DNA from: DATGMS01 sp040905145 | GTDB taxonomy: Bacteria; Bacteroidota; Bacteroidia; Cytophagales; Cyclobacteriaceae | Length of the DNA stretch: 26,908 nucleotides | Assembly (NCBI GenBank): GCA_040905145.1 | Contig: JBBDSC010000162.1 | Span: forward strand, 1-26,908 | Reading direction: 5' to 3' | In this document: piece by piece, positions 15,774 through 23,530 of the stretch | Numbering within the stretch: the first letter of the stretch is position 1 | Layout of the letters: each line of letters opens with the position of its first letter | Notes under the pieces: model-generated | The model's database searches: none | The model's input: the letters and a program-made list of their open reading frames with translations, nothing else | Told to the model about the DNA's origin: nothing | Program-made: the position numbers and the translations under genes

Positions 15774-17252
15774 ATGAATATTTATCAGGAATTACAGTAC
15801 AGAAGATTACAAAGCGAAACCCGCCGCCACTTCCTCAAGCAATGCGCTTCCGGCCTCGGTGCGGCGGCTTTGGGCTCCCTAGTAGGATGTAACCCTTTTT
15901 CTACTTCTGATGGGGGAAAAAAGTTGGCTGCTACTTCTTTGGATTCAAAACTCCCTCATTTTGCACCCAAAGCCAAACGGATCATTTACATGCACATGGC
16001 AGGTGCGCCCTCCCAGCTCGAACTGTTTGATTACAAACCAGAATTGGAAAAATTACATGGCTTGGATTGTCCCGCATCATTTTTAGAAGGAAAGAAATTT
16101 GCTTTTATCAAGGGGGTGCCAAAAATGTGCGGTCCTCAGGCAAAGTTTAAACAGCATGGGGAGTCGGGAATGGAAATTTCCGATATGCTTCCCCATTTTT
16201 CTTCTGTCGTGGATGATGCAACGCTCATTAAAACCATGCATACGGATGAGTTTAATCATGCTCCTGCCCAGTTGTTATTACAAACAGGTGGGCCCCGCCT
16301 TGGCCGTCCGAGCATGGGTTCATGGGTAGTTTACGGCTTGGGCTCAGAAAATGACAACCTTCCTGGATTCATGGTATTGGTTTCGGGAGGCAAAACCCCT
16401 GATGCAGGAAAAAGTGTTTGGGGAAGTGGTTTTCTTCCTTCGGTATACCAGGGTGTACAATGTAGATCTGAAGGGGATCCAATCCTATTTGTATCCAACC
16501 CGGATGGTATGGACAGTAAAATGAGACGAAAAACCATTGATGCCATCAATAATATCAACGAGAAGGATTACCAGGATATCGGAGACCCTGAAATCTTGAC
16601 CCGTATTTCACAGTATGAAATGGCCTTCCGAATGCAGACCTCCGTGCCGGATGTGATGGACATTTCCAAGGAACCCGAGCATATCCATCAAATGTACGGA
16701 ACAGAGCCTGGTAAAACCTCCTTTGCCAACAACTGCTTATTGGCCAGAAGGTTGGTTGAAAAGGGTGTGCGTTTTGTGCAGATGTTTGATTGGGGCTGGG
16801 ACTCTCACGGCACCACCAGGAGCGATTCAATAGAAGGGGGGCTGTGGGATAAATGCAAGCAGGTAGACCAGCCCATGGCTGCACTTATTAAAGATTTGAA
16901 GCAAAGAGGGCTGCTGGATGAAACATTGGTAGTGTGGGGCGGTGAATTTGGCCGAACCCCTATGCAGGAAAACCGCGGTGGTAAAGTAATGCCTTTCATG
17001 GGAAGGGACCACCATACAGAAGCTTTTACGGTGTGGATGGCAGGAGGTGGTGTAAAGGGAGGAATGACCTATGGAGAAACGGATGATTTAGGATATTATG
17101 GTGTCAAGGACCGGGTACACGTTCATGATCTTCAGGCTACCATACTGAACCAGTTGGGCATGGACCATGAGAAGCTAACCTATTTTGCGCAGGGAAGGGA
17201 TTTCCGGTTAACAGATGTATCAGGTAAAGTAATTAAGGATATTTTAACATAA
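15774..17252 (+). CDS. DUF1501 family protein, Tat-exported lipoprotein
   Basis: This 492-residue full-length DUF1501 protein has a twin-arginine signal (TRRHFLKQ, Arg 17-18), a small-residue core (GLGAAALG) and a lipobox LVGC with Cys 39. It should be folded and cofactor-loaded in the cytoplasm, exported by Tat and lipid-anchored. Family landmarks are YMHMAGAPSQLELFDYKP, GRPSMGSWVVYGLGSEN, GWDSHGT near residue 341, GEFGRTP near 390 and GRDHH at 410-414. These Asp/His/Glu groups resemble the metal site of the sulfatase/alkaline-phosphatase fold. The open frame reaches an ATG at 15741, but that start lies inside the upstream gene and adds a stretch before the Tat signal, so ATG 15774 is chosen. 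It is almost certainly co-transcribed with the haem protein and is paralogous to the partial gene at 1-947. Confidence 0.94.
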   Translation: MNIYQELQYRRLQSETRRHFLKQCASGLGAAALGSLVGCNPFSTSDGGKKLAATSLDSKLPHFAPKAKRIIYMHMAGAPSQLELFDYKPELEKLHGLDCPASFLEGKKFAFIKGVPKMCGPQAKFKQHGESGMEISDMLPHFSSVVDDATLIKTMHTDEFNHAPAQLLLQTGGPRLGRPSMGSWVVYGLGSENDNLPGFMVLVSGGKTPDAGKSVWGSGFLPSVYQGVQCRSEGDPILFVSNPDGMDSKMRRKTIDAINNINEKDYQDIGDPEILTRISQYEMAFRMQTSVPDVMDISKEPEHIHQMYGTEPGKTSFANNCLLARRLVEKGVRFVQMFDWGWDSHGTTRSDSIEGGLWDKCKQVDQPMAALIKDLKQRGLLDETLVVWGGEFGRTPMQENRGGKVMPFMGRDHHTEAFTVWMAGGGVKGGMTYGETDDLGYYGVKDRVHVHDLQATILNQLGMDHEKLTYFAQGRDFRLTDVSGKVIKDILT

Positions 17253-17309
17253 TAAAAAGGATAATCATTAAAAGGATGGGCATCGTTTTCGGTCTGCATA
17301 AGCTTCGCC

Positions 17310-20267
17310 ATGCATCTCAACTGCCATACCTACTTTAGCTTCAAATACGGCACCCTGTCAGTGGAAGAATTGGTAGCACAGGCTAAATTAAAAAAGCAGG
17401 GTAGCCTGGCGCTCACTGATATCAACTCCACCTCCGCTATTTTTCCTTTTATTCGCCAGGCCAAAAAAGAAGATATCCATCCAGTGGTGGGCGTTGATTT
17501 CAGGAATGGGATGCAGCAACAATATATAGGCTTGGCAAAGAATCAGCAAGGCCTTTTTGAGTTAAACAAGCACCTCTCCCATTTCAAAAGCAAAAGCCTC
17601 CCTCTCCCGGAAAAAGCCCCTGCCTTTGAAAACAGTTTTATTATTTATCCCTTTACCGGAAAGTATTTCCCTCTTGGAAAAAACGAATATTTGGGGGTAC
17701 ACCCTTTTCAGATCCAAAAAATCATACATTCCAAATGGTCAGCACATCGGAACAAACTGGTATTGCTGCAGCCGGCCACTTTCACTTCACAGCTTTCCTT
17801 CAATATCCATCGGTTGCTGAGAAGCATTGATGGAAACATACTCCTAAGTAAGCTTCCACAGGAAGAACAGGCCAATATTTCGGATCAGCTCTACAGTGAG
17901 GATGCAATGCTTGCCCGCTGTGACAACCAAGCCTGGCTGATTCAAAATGCCCGGGACCTTTTGAACAAGTGCCTGTTTTCTGCTGAGTTTGACTTTTTTG
18001 CTATAAAAAATAAGCGGATGATTTTAGCCTCTAAGGAGGCAGATTTAAAATTTTTACTCCAGGAAACCCATAAGGGCGCACTAAAACGTTATGGATTTAT
18101 TGATGGCACAATACAAGGCCGCATCAACAAAGAATTGGCCATCATCCAAGTAAAGAACTTCGTCTCCTATTTTCTCATCAACTATGACATTGTCAACTAT
18201 GCCCGGCAAAAGGGTTATTTTTATGTAGGCAGGGGAAGTGGGGCCAACAGCATCGTGGCCTACTGTCTCTACATTACCGATGTGGACCCTTTAGAACTGG
18301 ATCTTTATTTTGAAAGGTTTATCAACCTTTACCGTCAAAACCCACCTGATTTTGACATTGATTTCTCGTGGAAAGACCGGGATGATATCATTGCCTACAT
18401 CTTCAATAAATATGATACGGAAAGTGAAAGCCACGTCAGCTTACTGGCTACCTATACTACTTTCCAGTTCAATTCTGCCATCAGGGAATTGGGCAAAGTA
18501 TTTGGTTTACCAAAAGCCGAAATAGAGGAATTGATCCAACATGTGACAAAACCAGGCCATTATCAACCGGACAATATCGGTAAACTGATCCTTAAGTACA
18601 GTCAGTTAATACATGGCATGCCCAATCATTTAAGTATTCACGCTGGGGGTATCTTAATTTCCCATGATCCAATTCATTTTTATACCGCCACTGATATACC
18701 GCCCAAGGGTTTTCCCACCTCTCATTTTGACATGGTGGTAGCAGAGGAAATCGGATTCTACAAATTTGACATTCTTAGCCAACGGGGCTTGGGCCATATC
18801 AGGGATACCATCATCCTTGTCCAAGAAAACCAAGGGATAGCCATTGATATCCACCGTATCAATGAATTCAAAAAAGACGAACGGATCAAGGCACATCTTC
18901 GAAGTGGTCACACCATGGGTGCTTTTTATGTGGAATCCCCTGCCATGCGCATGCTCTTGGCAAAATTAAAAGCTGATGAATACCTAGGACTGGTAGCGGC
19001 CAGTTCGATCATCAGACCGGGAGTAGCCAGATCTGGCATGATGAGGGAATATATACTCAGGCACAGGGATCCTAAAAGGAGAAAAATGGCGCATTCCGTG
19101 CTGCATGAAATCATGCCGGAAACCTACGGCATTATGGTGTATCAGGAAGATGTCATCAAAGTGGCCCACTACTTTGCAGGATTGTCATTTGATGAAGCCG
19201 ATGTGTTGAGAAGGGGCATGAGCGGTAAATTCAGATCTAAGGGAGAATTTCAGAAAATAAAGAAAAGCTTTTTTCATAAAGCCCTGGAGAAAGGACGAGA
19301 GGAAAAAATCACCAAAGAAGTCTGGTATCAAATAGAAAGCTTTGCAGGTTATTCCTTTGCTAAAGGCCACTCTGCTTCCTTTGCTGTGGAAAGCTATCAA
19401 AGCCTCTACCTCAAAGCTCATTTTCCCCTGGAATTTATGGTCGGGGTGATTAATAATTTCGGCGGCTTCTACTCTACCGAATTTTACTTTCATGAACTTC
19501 GAATGAACGGCGCAGATCTACAGCCCCCCCATATCAATGAGAGCAACTACTTAACCAATATCAAAGAAAGGACCGTCTATATAGGCTTTGCTCATCTCAA
19601 ATTTCTCCAAAGAGGAATAGTGGATAAAATCATTAAGGAACGTGAAAAGGAAGGTGTTTTTAAAGATCTCGCCGATTTTATTTCACGGGTGGAGATAAGC
19701 CTGGAGCAGCTCTTGATCCTGATCCGCATCGATGCTTTTCGCTTTATCCCCAAAACCAAGCAAGAGATCCTATGGGAGGCTCATTTTATCATAAATAAGC
19801 GGACTAGCACCGCCACTTCCAATCATCTTTTCCGTCAATCCACTCTACGGGAAATGAAAATGCCGGATTTGGAACCGATCGATCCCAGGCAGGAAATAAT
19901 CGATCAAATGGAAATTCTGGAGTTTCCCCTGCACTCTCCTTTCCTACTGCTCAAGGATCAGAACGTCCCTTCCATCCAAGCCAAAGACCTGAAACTGCAT
20001 GTGGGCCAACCCGTTCAGATCATCGGCTATTTGGTCACCGTCAAGTACACCCGGACTATCAAGGGCGATGTGATGAATTTTGGCACTTTCATCGATAGGG
20101 ATGGGGAATGGATTGACACCGTCCACTTCCCTCCTGAGGTCAAAAAAACGCCCTTGCTTGGCCGGGGCATTTATCTCCTTAAGGGCAAAGTAACAGAGGA
20201 ATTTAATTTTTATACCCTGGAAATAACCTCTTCGGAACGTTTAGCTTATTGGAATGCGGGTGGTTGA
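17310..20267 (+). CDS. dnaE2: Error-prone DNA polymerase III alpha subunit (DnaE2/ImuC type)
   Basis: This 985-residue C-family polymerase is shorter than replicative DnaE (about 1150-1250 residues), as expected for the translesion-type paralogue. The N-terminal PHP domain begins HLNCHTYFSFKYGTLSVEEL, where the first metal motif is HxNxH rather than HxH. The palm has YFERFINLYRQNPPDFDIDF with likely catalytic Asp 347 and Asp 349; a third Asp lies at 487 in KFDILSQRGL. HAGGILIS and GIMVYQEDVIKVAHYFAG mark the finger region. A C-terminal OB-fold (about 870-960, VQIIGYLVTVKYTRT) closes the protein, and there is no tau-binding tail. Such enzymes act in SOS mutagenesis with ImuB or another Y-family polymerase. 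Neither imuA/imuB nor a LexA-like gene is adjacent. It starts 57 nt after the DUF1501 stop, and no promoter was recognised. Confidence 0.93.
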   Translation: MHLNCHTYFSFKYGTLSVEELVAQAKLKKQGSLALTDINSTSAIFPFIRQAKKEDIHPVVGVDFRNGMQQQYIGLAKNQQGLFELNKHLSHFKSKSLPLPEKAPAFENSFIIYPFTGKYFPLGKNEYLGVHPFQIQKIIHSKWSAHRNKLVLLQPATFTSQLSFNIHRLLRSIDGNILLSKLPQEEQANISDQLYSEDAMLARCDNQAWLIQNARDLLNKCLFSAEFDFFAIKNKRMILASKEADLKFLLQETHKGALKRYGFIDGTIQGRINKELAIIQVKNFVSYFLINYDIVNYARQKGYFYVGRGSGANSIVAYCLYITDVDPLELDLYFERFINLYRQNPPDFDIDFSWKDRDDIIAYIFNKYDTESESHVSLLATYTTFQFNSAIRELGKVFGLPKAEIEELIQHVTKPGHYQPDNIGKLILKYSQLIHGMPNHLSIHAGGILISHDPIHFYTATDIPPKGFPTSHFDMVVAEEIGFYKFDILSQRGLGHIRDTIILVQENQGIAIDIHRINEFKKDERIKAHLRSGHTMGAFYVESPAMRMLLAKLKADEYLGLVAASSIIRPGVARSGMMREYILRHRDPKRRKMAHSVLHEIMPETYGIMVYQEDVIKVAHYFAGLSFDEADVLRRGMSGKFRSKGEFQKIKKSFFHKALEKGREEKITKEVWYQIESFAGYSFAKGHSASFAVESYQSLYLKAHFPLEFMVGVINNFGGFYSTEFYFHELRMNGADLQPPHINESNYLTNIKERTVYIGFAHLKFLQRGIVDKIIKEREKEGVFKDLADFISRVEISLEQLLILIRIDAFRFIPKTKQEILWEAHFIINKRTSTATSNHLFRQSTLREMKMPDLEPIDPRQEIIDQMEILEFPLHSPFLLLKDQNVPSIQAKDLKLHVGQPVQIIGYLVTVKYTRTIKGDVMNFGTFIDRDGEWIDTVHFPPEVKKTPLLGRGIYLLKGKVTEEFNFYTLEITSSERLAYWNAGG

Positions 20268-20323
20268 ATATTTATCACCACAAGGTGCCGTTGATTACTG
20301 TTTTCTGCATTCGTCAACCCTAC

Positions 20324-20392
20324 CGACATTTTAAAAAAGTGACAGGAATAACCGCATTTGAGTATAGGAAAAAGCATTTGGTAGGTGTTTAA
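20324..20392 (+). pseudogene. Relic of AraC-family regulator C terminus
   Basis: Between dnaE and lysR one frame reads RHFKKVTGITAFEYRKKH followed by LVGV and a TAA at 20390-20392. FKKxTGxTxxEYRKKH is the end of the second helix-turn-helix of AraC/XylS regulators. The frame continues upstream to about 20300 without resembling the domain further, and the gap after dnaE is too short for the rest, so only the last 20 or so codons remain. Confidence 0.6.
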
Positions 20393-20417
20393 ATTCTAAA
20401 TATGGTTATTATTGTAT

Positions 20418-21311
20418 ATGTTCGATTTCCGTTTAAAAGTATTTTACACCGTGGCCAAGCGGCTTAACTTTACCAAAGCTGCTGAAGAACTACTAATATC
20501 CCAACCAGCGGTTACTAAACATATAAAGGAACTGGAAAGCCAGTTTAATCTGGCGCTCTTTGACAGAAGAGGAAATAAAGTTCTGCTCTCTCCCGCCGGA
20601 GAAGTGCTCCTAAAGCATACCGAAACCATTCAAGAAATTTATCGGCAAATGGAATTTGATTTAAACCAGCTAAATCAGGCCTTTAAAGGGGTACTACATG
20701 TGGGGTCCAGTACTTCCATTACACAATATATATTACCTCCTTTGCTGGCACGTTTTCACAGTATTCATCAGGAGGTAAAAGTAGAGCTTCTCAGTGGTAA
20801 TACGGAACAGATTGAACAAGCCCTGCTGGATAAAAAAATTGAGGTGGGTGTAATTGAGGGGAAATCCAAACGCAGGGAAATTCATTATAACCCTTTTCTA
20901 AAAGATGAAATCGTACTGGTATGCAGCAATAAAAATGCGTTGGCTAAAAAGGAAGAAATAAAACCTGAAGAATTAAAAAAGATACCCCTATTATTGAGAG
21001 AGCCAGGTTCTGGGACCCTGGAAGTAATTGCTGATGCTTTAAAGCAAAAGGGCATTCGCCTATCCGATCTGCCCGTCGAAATGCAATTGGGAAGTACAGA
21101 AGCTATAAAATCTTATCTGCAACATTCTGAGTGCATGGCATTCTTATCACTACATGCGATACTGAAGGAACTGGAGAATGGAACACTCAAAATAATAGAG
21201 ATAAAAAAGTTACCCATCCATCGTAACTTTTATTTTATCACGCCACTTGGCCCGGAAGGCGGATTACCCTCTCTTTTAATCCGGTTCTTGATCCAGAACC
21301 ATAATATTTAA
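20418..21311 (+). CDS. LysR family transcriptional regulator, CysL-like by context
   Basis: This 297-residue protein has an N-terminal winged helix-turn-helix (about 1-60: FDFRLKVFYTVAKRLNFTKA then AAEELLISQPAVTKHIKELE) and a periplasmic-binding-protein-like effector domain (about 88-295, starting VLHVGSSTSITQYILPPLLA). The Bacillus LysR regulator CysL controls cysJI, and the gene here lies directly upstream of cysJI in the same orientation, so control of sulfite reductase by a sulfur metabolite is a reasonable inference. The open frame reaches a TTG at 20412, but ATG 20418 gives the normal LysR N terminus. A weak promoter-like TTG (20378-20380) with TATGGTTA (20401-20408) precedes it. A candidate operator is at 21468-21482. 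Confidence 0.92.
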   Translation: MFDFRLKVFYTVAKRLNFTKAAEELLISQPAVTKHIKELESQFNLALFDRRGNKVLLSPAGEVLLKHTETIQEIYRQMEFDLNQLNQAFKGVLHVGSSTSITQYILPPLLARFHSIHQEVKVELLSGNTEQIEQALLDKKIEVGVIEGKSKRREIHYNPFLKDEIVLVCSNKNALAKKEEIKPEELKKIPLLLREPGSGTLEVIADALKQKGIRLSDLPVEMQLGSTEAIKSYLQHSECMAFLSLHAILKELENGTLKIIEIKKLPIHRNFYFITPLGPEGGLPSLLIRFLIQNHNI

Positions 21312-21467
21312 TTATTAACTAAATCATTTATTGGTGAATTAGCAATAGAGGGAAAGGCCTTTTTATCTTCCTTTATTAAGCCATAAAACATATGGCAAAG
21401 CTACAGCTCAACTTCACAAAGCAAAATCTATAGTTCCTCGAATATCCTTACTTTTCTTCCTACCACT

Positions 21468-21482
21468 ATAACTTAAAGTTAT
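21468..21482. promoter_or_regulatory. Candidate LysR box (T-N11-A palindrome) upstream of cysJ
   Basis: ATAACTT-A-AAGTTAT is a perfect 7-bp inverted repeat around one base, and it contains the T-N11-A arrangement that LysR regulators recognise. It lies about 60-70 nt before the predicted cysJ transcription start, the usual place for an activating LysR recognition site. Confidence 0.6.
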
Positions 21483-21501
21483 TCTAAATCAATTAATACA
21501 A

Positions 21502-21533
21502 TTGGCATATCCCAGTGAGCCAGTATATCTTTG
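21502..21533 (+). promoter_or_regulatory. Putative cysJI promoter
   Basis: TTG at 21502-21504 and TATCTTTG at 21526-21533 are exact matches to the Bacteroidota -33 and -7 elements, with a 21-nt spacer. The start point near 21540 leaves a leader of about 170 nt before cysJ. The leader shows no recognised riboswitch. Confidence 0.65.
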
Positions 21534-21537
21534 AAGT

Positions 21538-21609
21538 ATGAAAAAGATCAATAACGCCAAACCTCTTATTGAAGTTTTCACCAACAACTTTCCAGGGAAA
21601 ATTTATTGA
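21538..21609 (+). other. 23-codon ORF in the cysJ leader, possible relic
   Basis: The ORF reads MKKINNAKPLIEVFTNNF then PGKIY and a TGA, and the same frame continues KPEDENK before the next stops. The order PLIE, then GKIY, then K-x-E-x-x-N resembles the start of cysteine-synthase-type PLP enzymes (NTPLxxL ... IYxKxE..NPxGSxKDR), so it may be a fragment of such a gene. A leader peptide or chance are alternatives. The rest of the 400-nt gap 21312-21712 holds the LysR box and promoter and nothing else recognised. Confidence 0.25.
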
Positions 21610-21712
21610 AAACCTGAAGATGAAAATAAGTAGTGAATAAATATGCAAAAAGGCCATCGTGTTGTAAAACCATATTTAAGATATACACCTCAACCTAATA
21701 AATAATCGGGTA

Positions 21713-23518
21713 ATGGATTTAAAGAAAGGGCTGGAAAGAGGGCCATTTTCTGATAAGCAAGCAGTACAACTCAACGAAGCTTTGTCTGGATTGGATTCTG
21801 GGCAGCTTCAATGGTTGTCCGGCTATTTTACGGGCATTTCTCAAACAACATCAGTAAAGCCAGCTGATGTCAGCACACCAGAAATTGCCACGGAGACTAC
21901 GGCACAAAAATTAAAGATTCTGTATGGTAGCCATACAGGAAATTGCGAAAGTGTAGCAATCAGTTTGGCCACTTTGGCTAAAGCGCAAGGTATCGACACC
22001 GAAGTCGCTAATATGGCTTCATTCAAAGCCAGGGACTTAAAGAAAATTACCAATCTGGCTGTATTGGTGAGCACACACGGCTTAGGAGAGCCTCCTGTAC
22101 AAGCGGAGGAATTATACCATTTCCTTCATAGCAAAAAAGCGCCTGATCTCTCCCATATAAGATTTGCCGTACTTGCACTTGGGGACAGTAGCTATGTAGA
22201 TTTTTGCCAGACGGGAAAAGATTTTGATACAGTGCTTGAAAAATTGGGCGCTCAAAGGATAATTCCTCGTGTGGATTGCGATGTAGATTATGAAGATGAA
22301 GCTGAAACTTGGAACAATTCGGTGCTCCAGGAATTTGGTCAGACTTTGAATGAAAAATCTACAGTTGAAGTAAAAAGCAATGGGGCAATTCAAATCAGCC
22401 AGCCAAACTTTTCCAGAAAAAATCCATTTGAGGCGACAATATTGGAAAAGATCAACCTGAATGGAAAAGGATCATCAAAAGAAACTATACATCTTGAACT
22501 TGACCTCCAAGGTTCCGGATTGCAATATGAACCTGGCGATGCACTTGGAGTATATGGCGCTAACCCTCCTTCATTGATAGAAGGGGTATTAAAGGCCACA
22601 AACCTTTCAGGTGATGAACAGGTAAAAAGCCATAACGGCGAAAAGACATTGACCGAAGCTCTGACCTACGATTATGAATTAACGTGCCTTTCAAGTGTTA
22701 CCTTATCGAAATATGCGGAATTTTCTAAAAGCACCAGACTAAAGAATATTCTTTCAGATAACGAAGAGGTTTATGGATATCTCCTAGGACGTGACATACT
22801 GGATTTATTGAAAGAAGTACCTTACCAATTTAGGGCAGACGACCTATTGGCAGTTTTGAGGAAAAATACCCCAAGAATGTATTCCATTGCCTCTTCTCAG
22901 GATGCGGTGGAAGATGAAGTTCACCTGCTCGTGTCGGTGGTAAGGTACCAGGCTTATGGAAGGAATAAAGAAGGACTTTGTTCTGCTACACTGGCCGATA
23001 GACTTAAAGTCGATGATAAAGTAAAAGTTTTTGTAGATAAAAACAGCCGCTTTAAACTTCCAAGTGATCCTGACGCCCCTATTATTATGGTTGGCCCCGG
23101 GACAGGAATAGCTCCTTTCAGAGCTTTTATGCAGCACCGTGAGATCGCAGAGTATAAAGGAAAATCTTGGCTTTTCTTCGGTGATCGGAATTTTACTACA
23201 GATTTTCTTTATCAGACAGAATGGCAACAATACCTGAAAGAAGGCGTACTAACAAAAGCAGATGTAGCCTTCTCTAGGGATCAAGCGCAAAAGCATTATG
23301 TACAGCATAGAATGTTGGAGAATGGGAAAGAACTATATGATTGGTTGGAAAATGGCGCACATTTTTATATTTGTGGGGATGCAAAGTTAATGGCGAAAGA
23401 TGTTGATAGCACATTAAAAGAAATCATACAAACACATAGAGGAATTACCCCCGAAAAAGCCCAGGAATATTTAAAAAACCTTCAGATAAGCAATCGCTAT
23501 CAGACAGACATTTATTAA
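21713..23518 (+). CDS. cysJ: Sulfite reductase [NADPH] flavoprotein alpha subunit
   Basis: This 601-residue diflavin reductase passes electrons from NADPH through FAD and FMN to CysI. The flavodoxin domain (about 66-210) has the FMN loop ILYGSHTGNCESVA, STHGLGEPP and LALGDSSYVDFCQTG. The FAD domain (about 235-450) has the block YEPGDALGVYGANPPSLI, RMYS at about 388 and GLCSATLADRL. The NADPH domain (about 455-601) has VGPGTGIAPFRAFMQHRE, FFGDRN and FYICGDAKLMAKDVDSTL. The C terminus YQTDIY matches the usual YQRDVY ending. Length is that of Escherichia coli CysJ. The N-terminal 60 residues are the normal extension. Only 12 nt separate it from the cysI ATG, so the two are an operon, with expression likely under the upstream LysR protein. 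It acts in the cytoplasm in assimilatory sulfate reduction. Confidence 0.96.
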   Translation: MDLKKGLERGPFSDKQAVQLNEALSGLDSGQLQWLSGYFTGISQTTSVKPADVSTPEIATETTAQKLKILYGSHTGNCESVAISLATLAKAQGIDTEVANMASFKARDLKKITNLAVLVSTHGLGEPPVQAEELYHFLHSKKAPDLSHIRFAVLALGDSSYVDFCQTGKDFDTVLEKLGAQRIIPRVDCDVDYEDEAETWNNSVLQEFGQTLNEKSTVEVKSNGAIQISQPNFSRKNPFEATILEKINLNGKGSSKETIHLELDLQGSGLQYEPGDALGVYGANPPSLIEGVLKATNLSGDEQVKSHNGEKTLTEALTYDYELTCLSSVTLSKYAEFSKSTRLKNILSDNEEVYGYLLGRDILDLLKEVPYQFRADDLLAVLRKNTPRMYSIASSQDAVEDEVHLLVSVVRYQAYGRNKEGLCSATLADRLKVDDKVKVFVDKNSRFKLPSDPDAPIIMVGPGTGIAPFRAFMQHREIAEYKGKSWLFFGDRNFTTDFLYQTEWQQYLKEGVLTKADVAFSRDQAQKHYVQHRMLENGKELYDWLENGAHFYICGDAKLMAKDVDSTLKEIIQTHRGITPEKAQEYLKNLQISNRYQTDIY

Positions 23519-23530
23519 CATCAATTGATC

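Noticed and set aside
21330..21375. Possible terminator after lysR around AAAGGCCTTTTT
   Set aside because: The palindrome AAAGGCCTTT has no room for a loop, and longer pairings with the later CTTCC are imperfect.
21540..21712. Riboswitch (SAM or similar) in the cysJ leader
   Set aside because: No multi-stem junction or known conserved core could be seen in the 170-nt leader, only AT-rich sequence and a short ORF.
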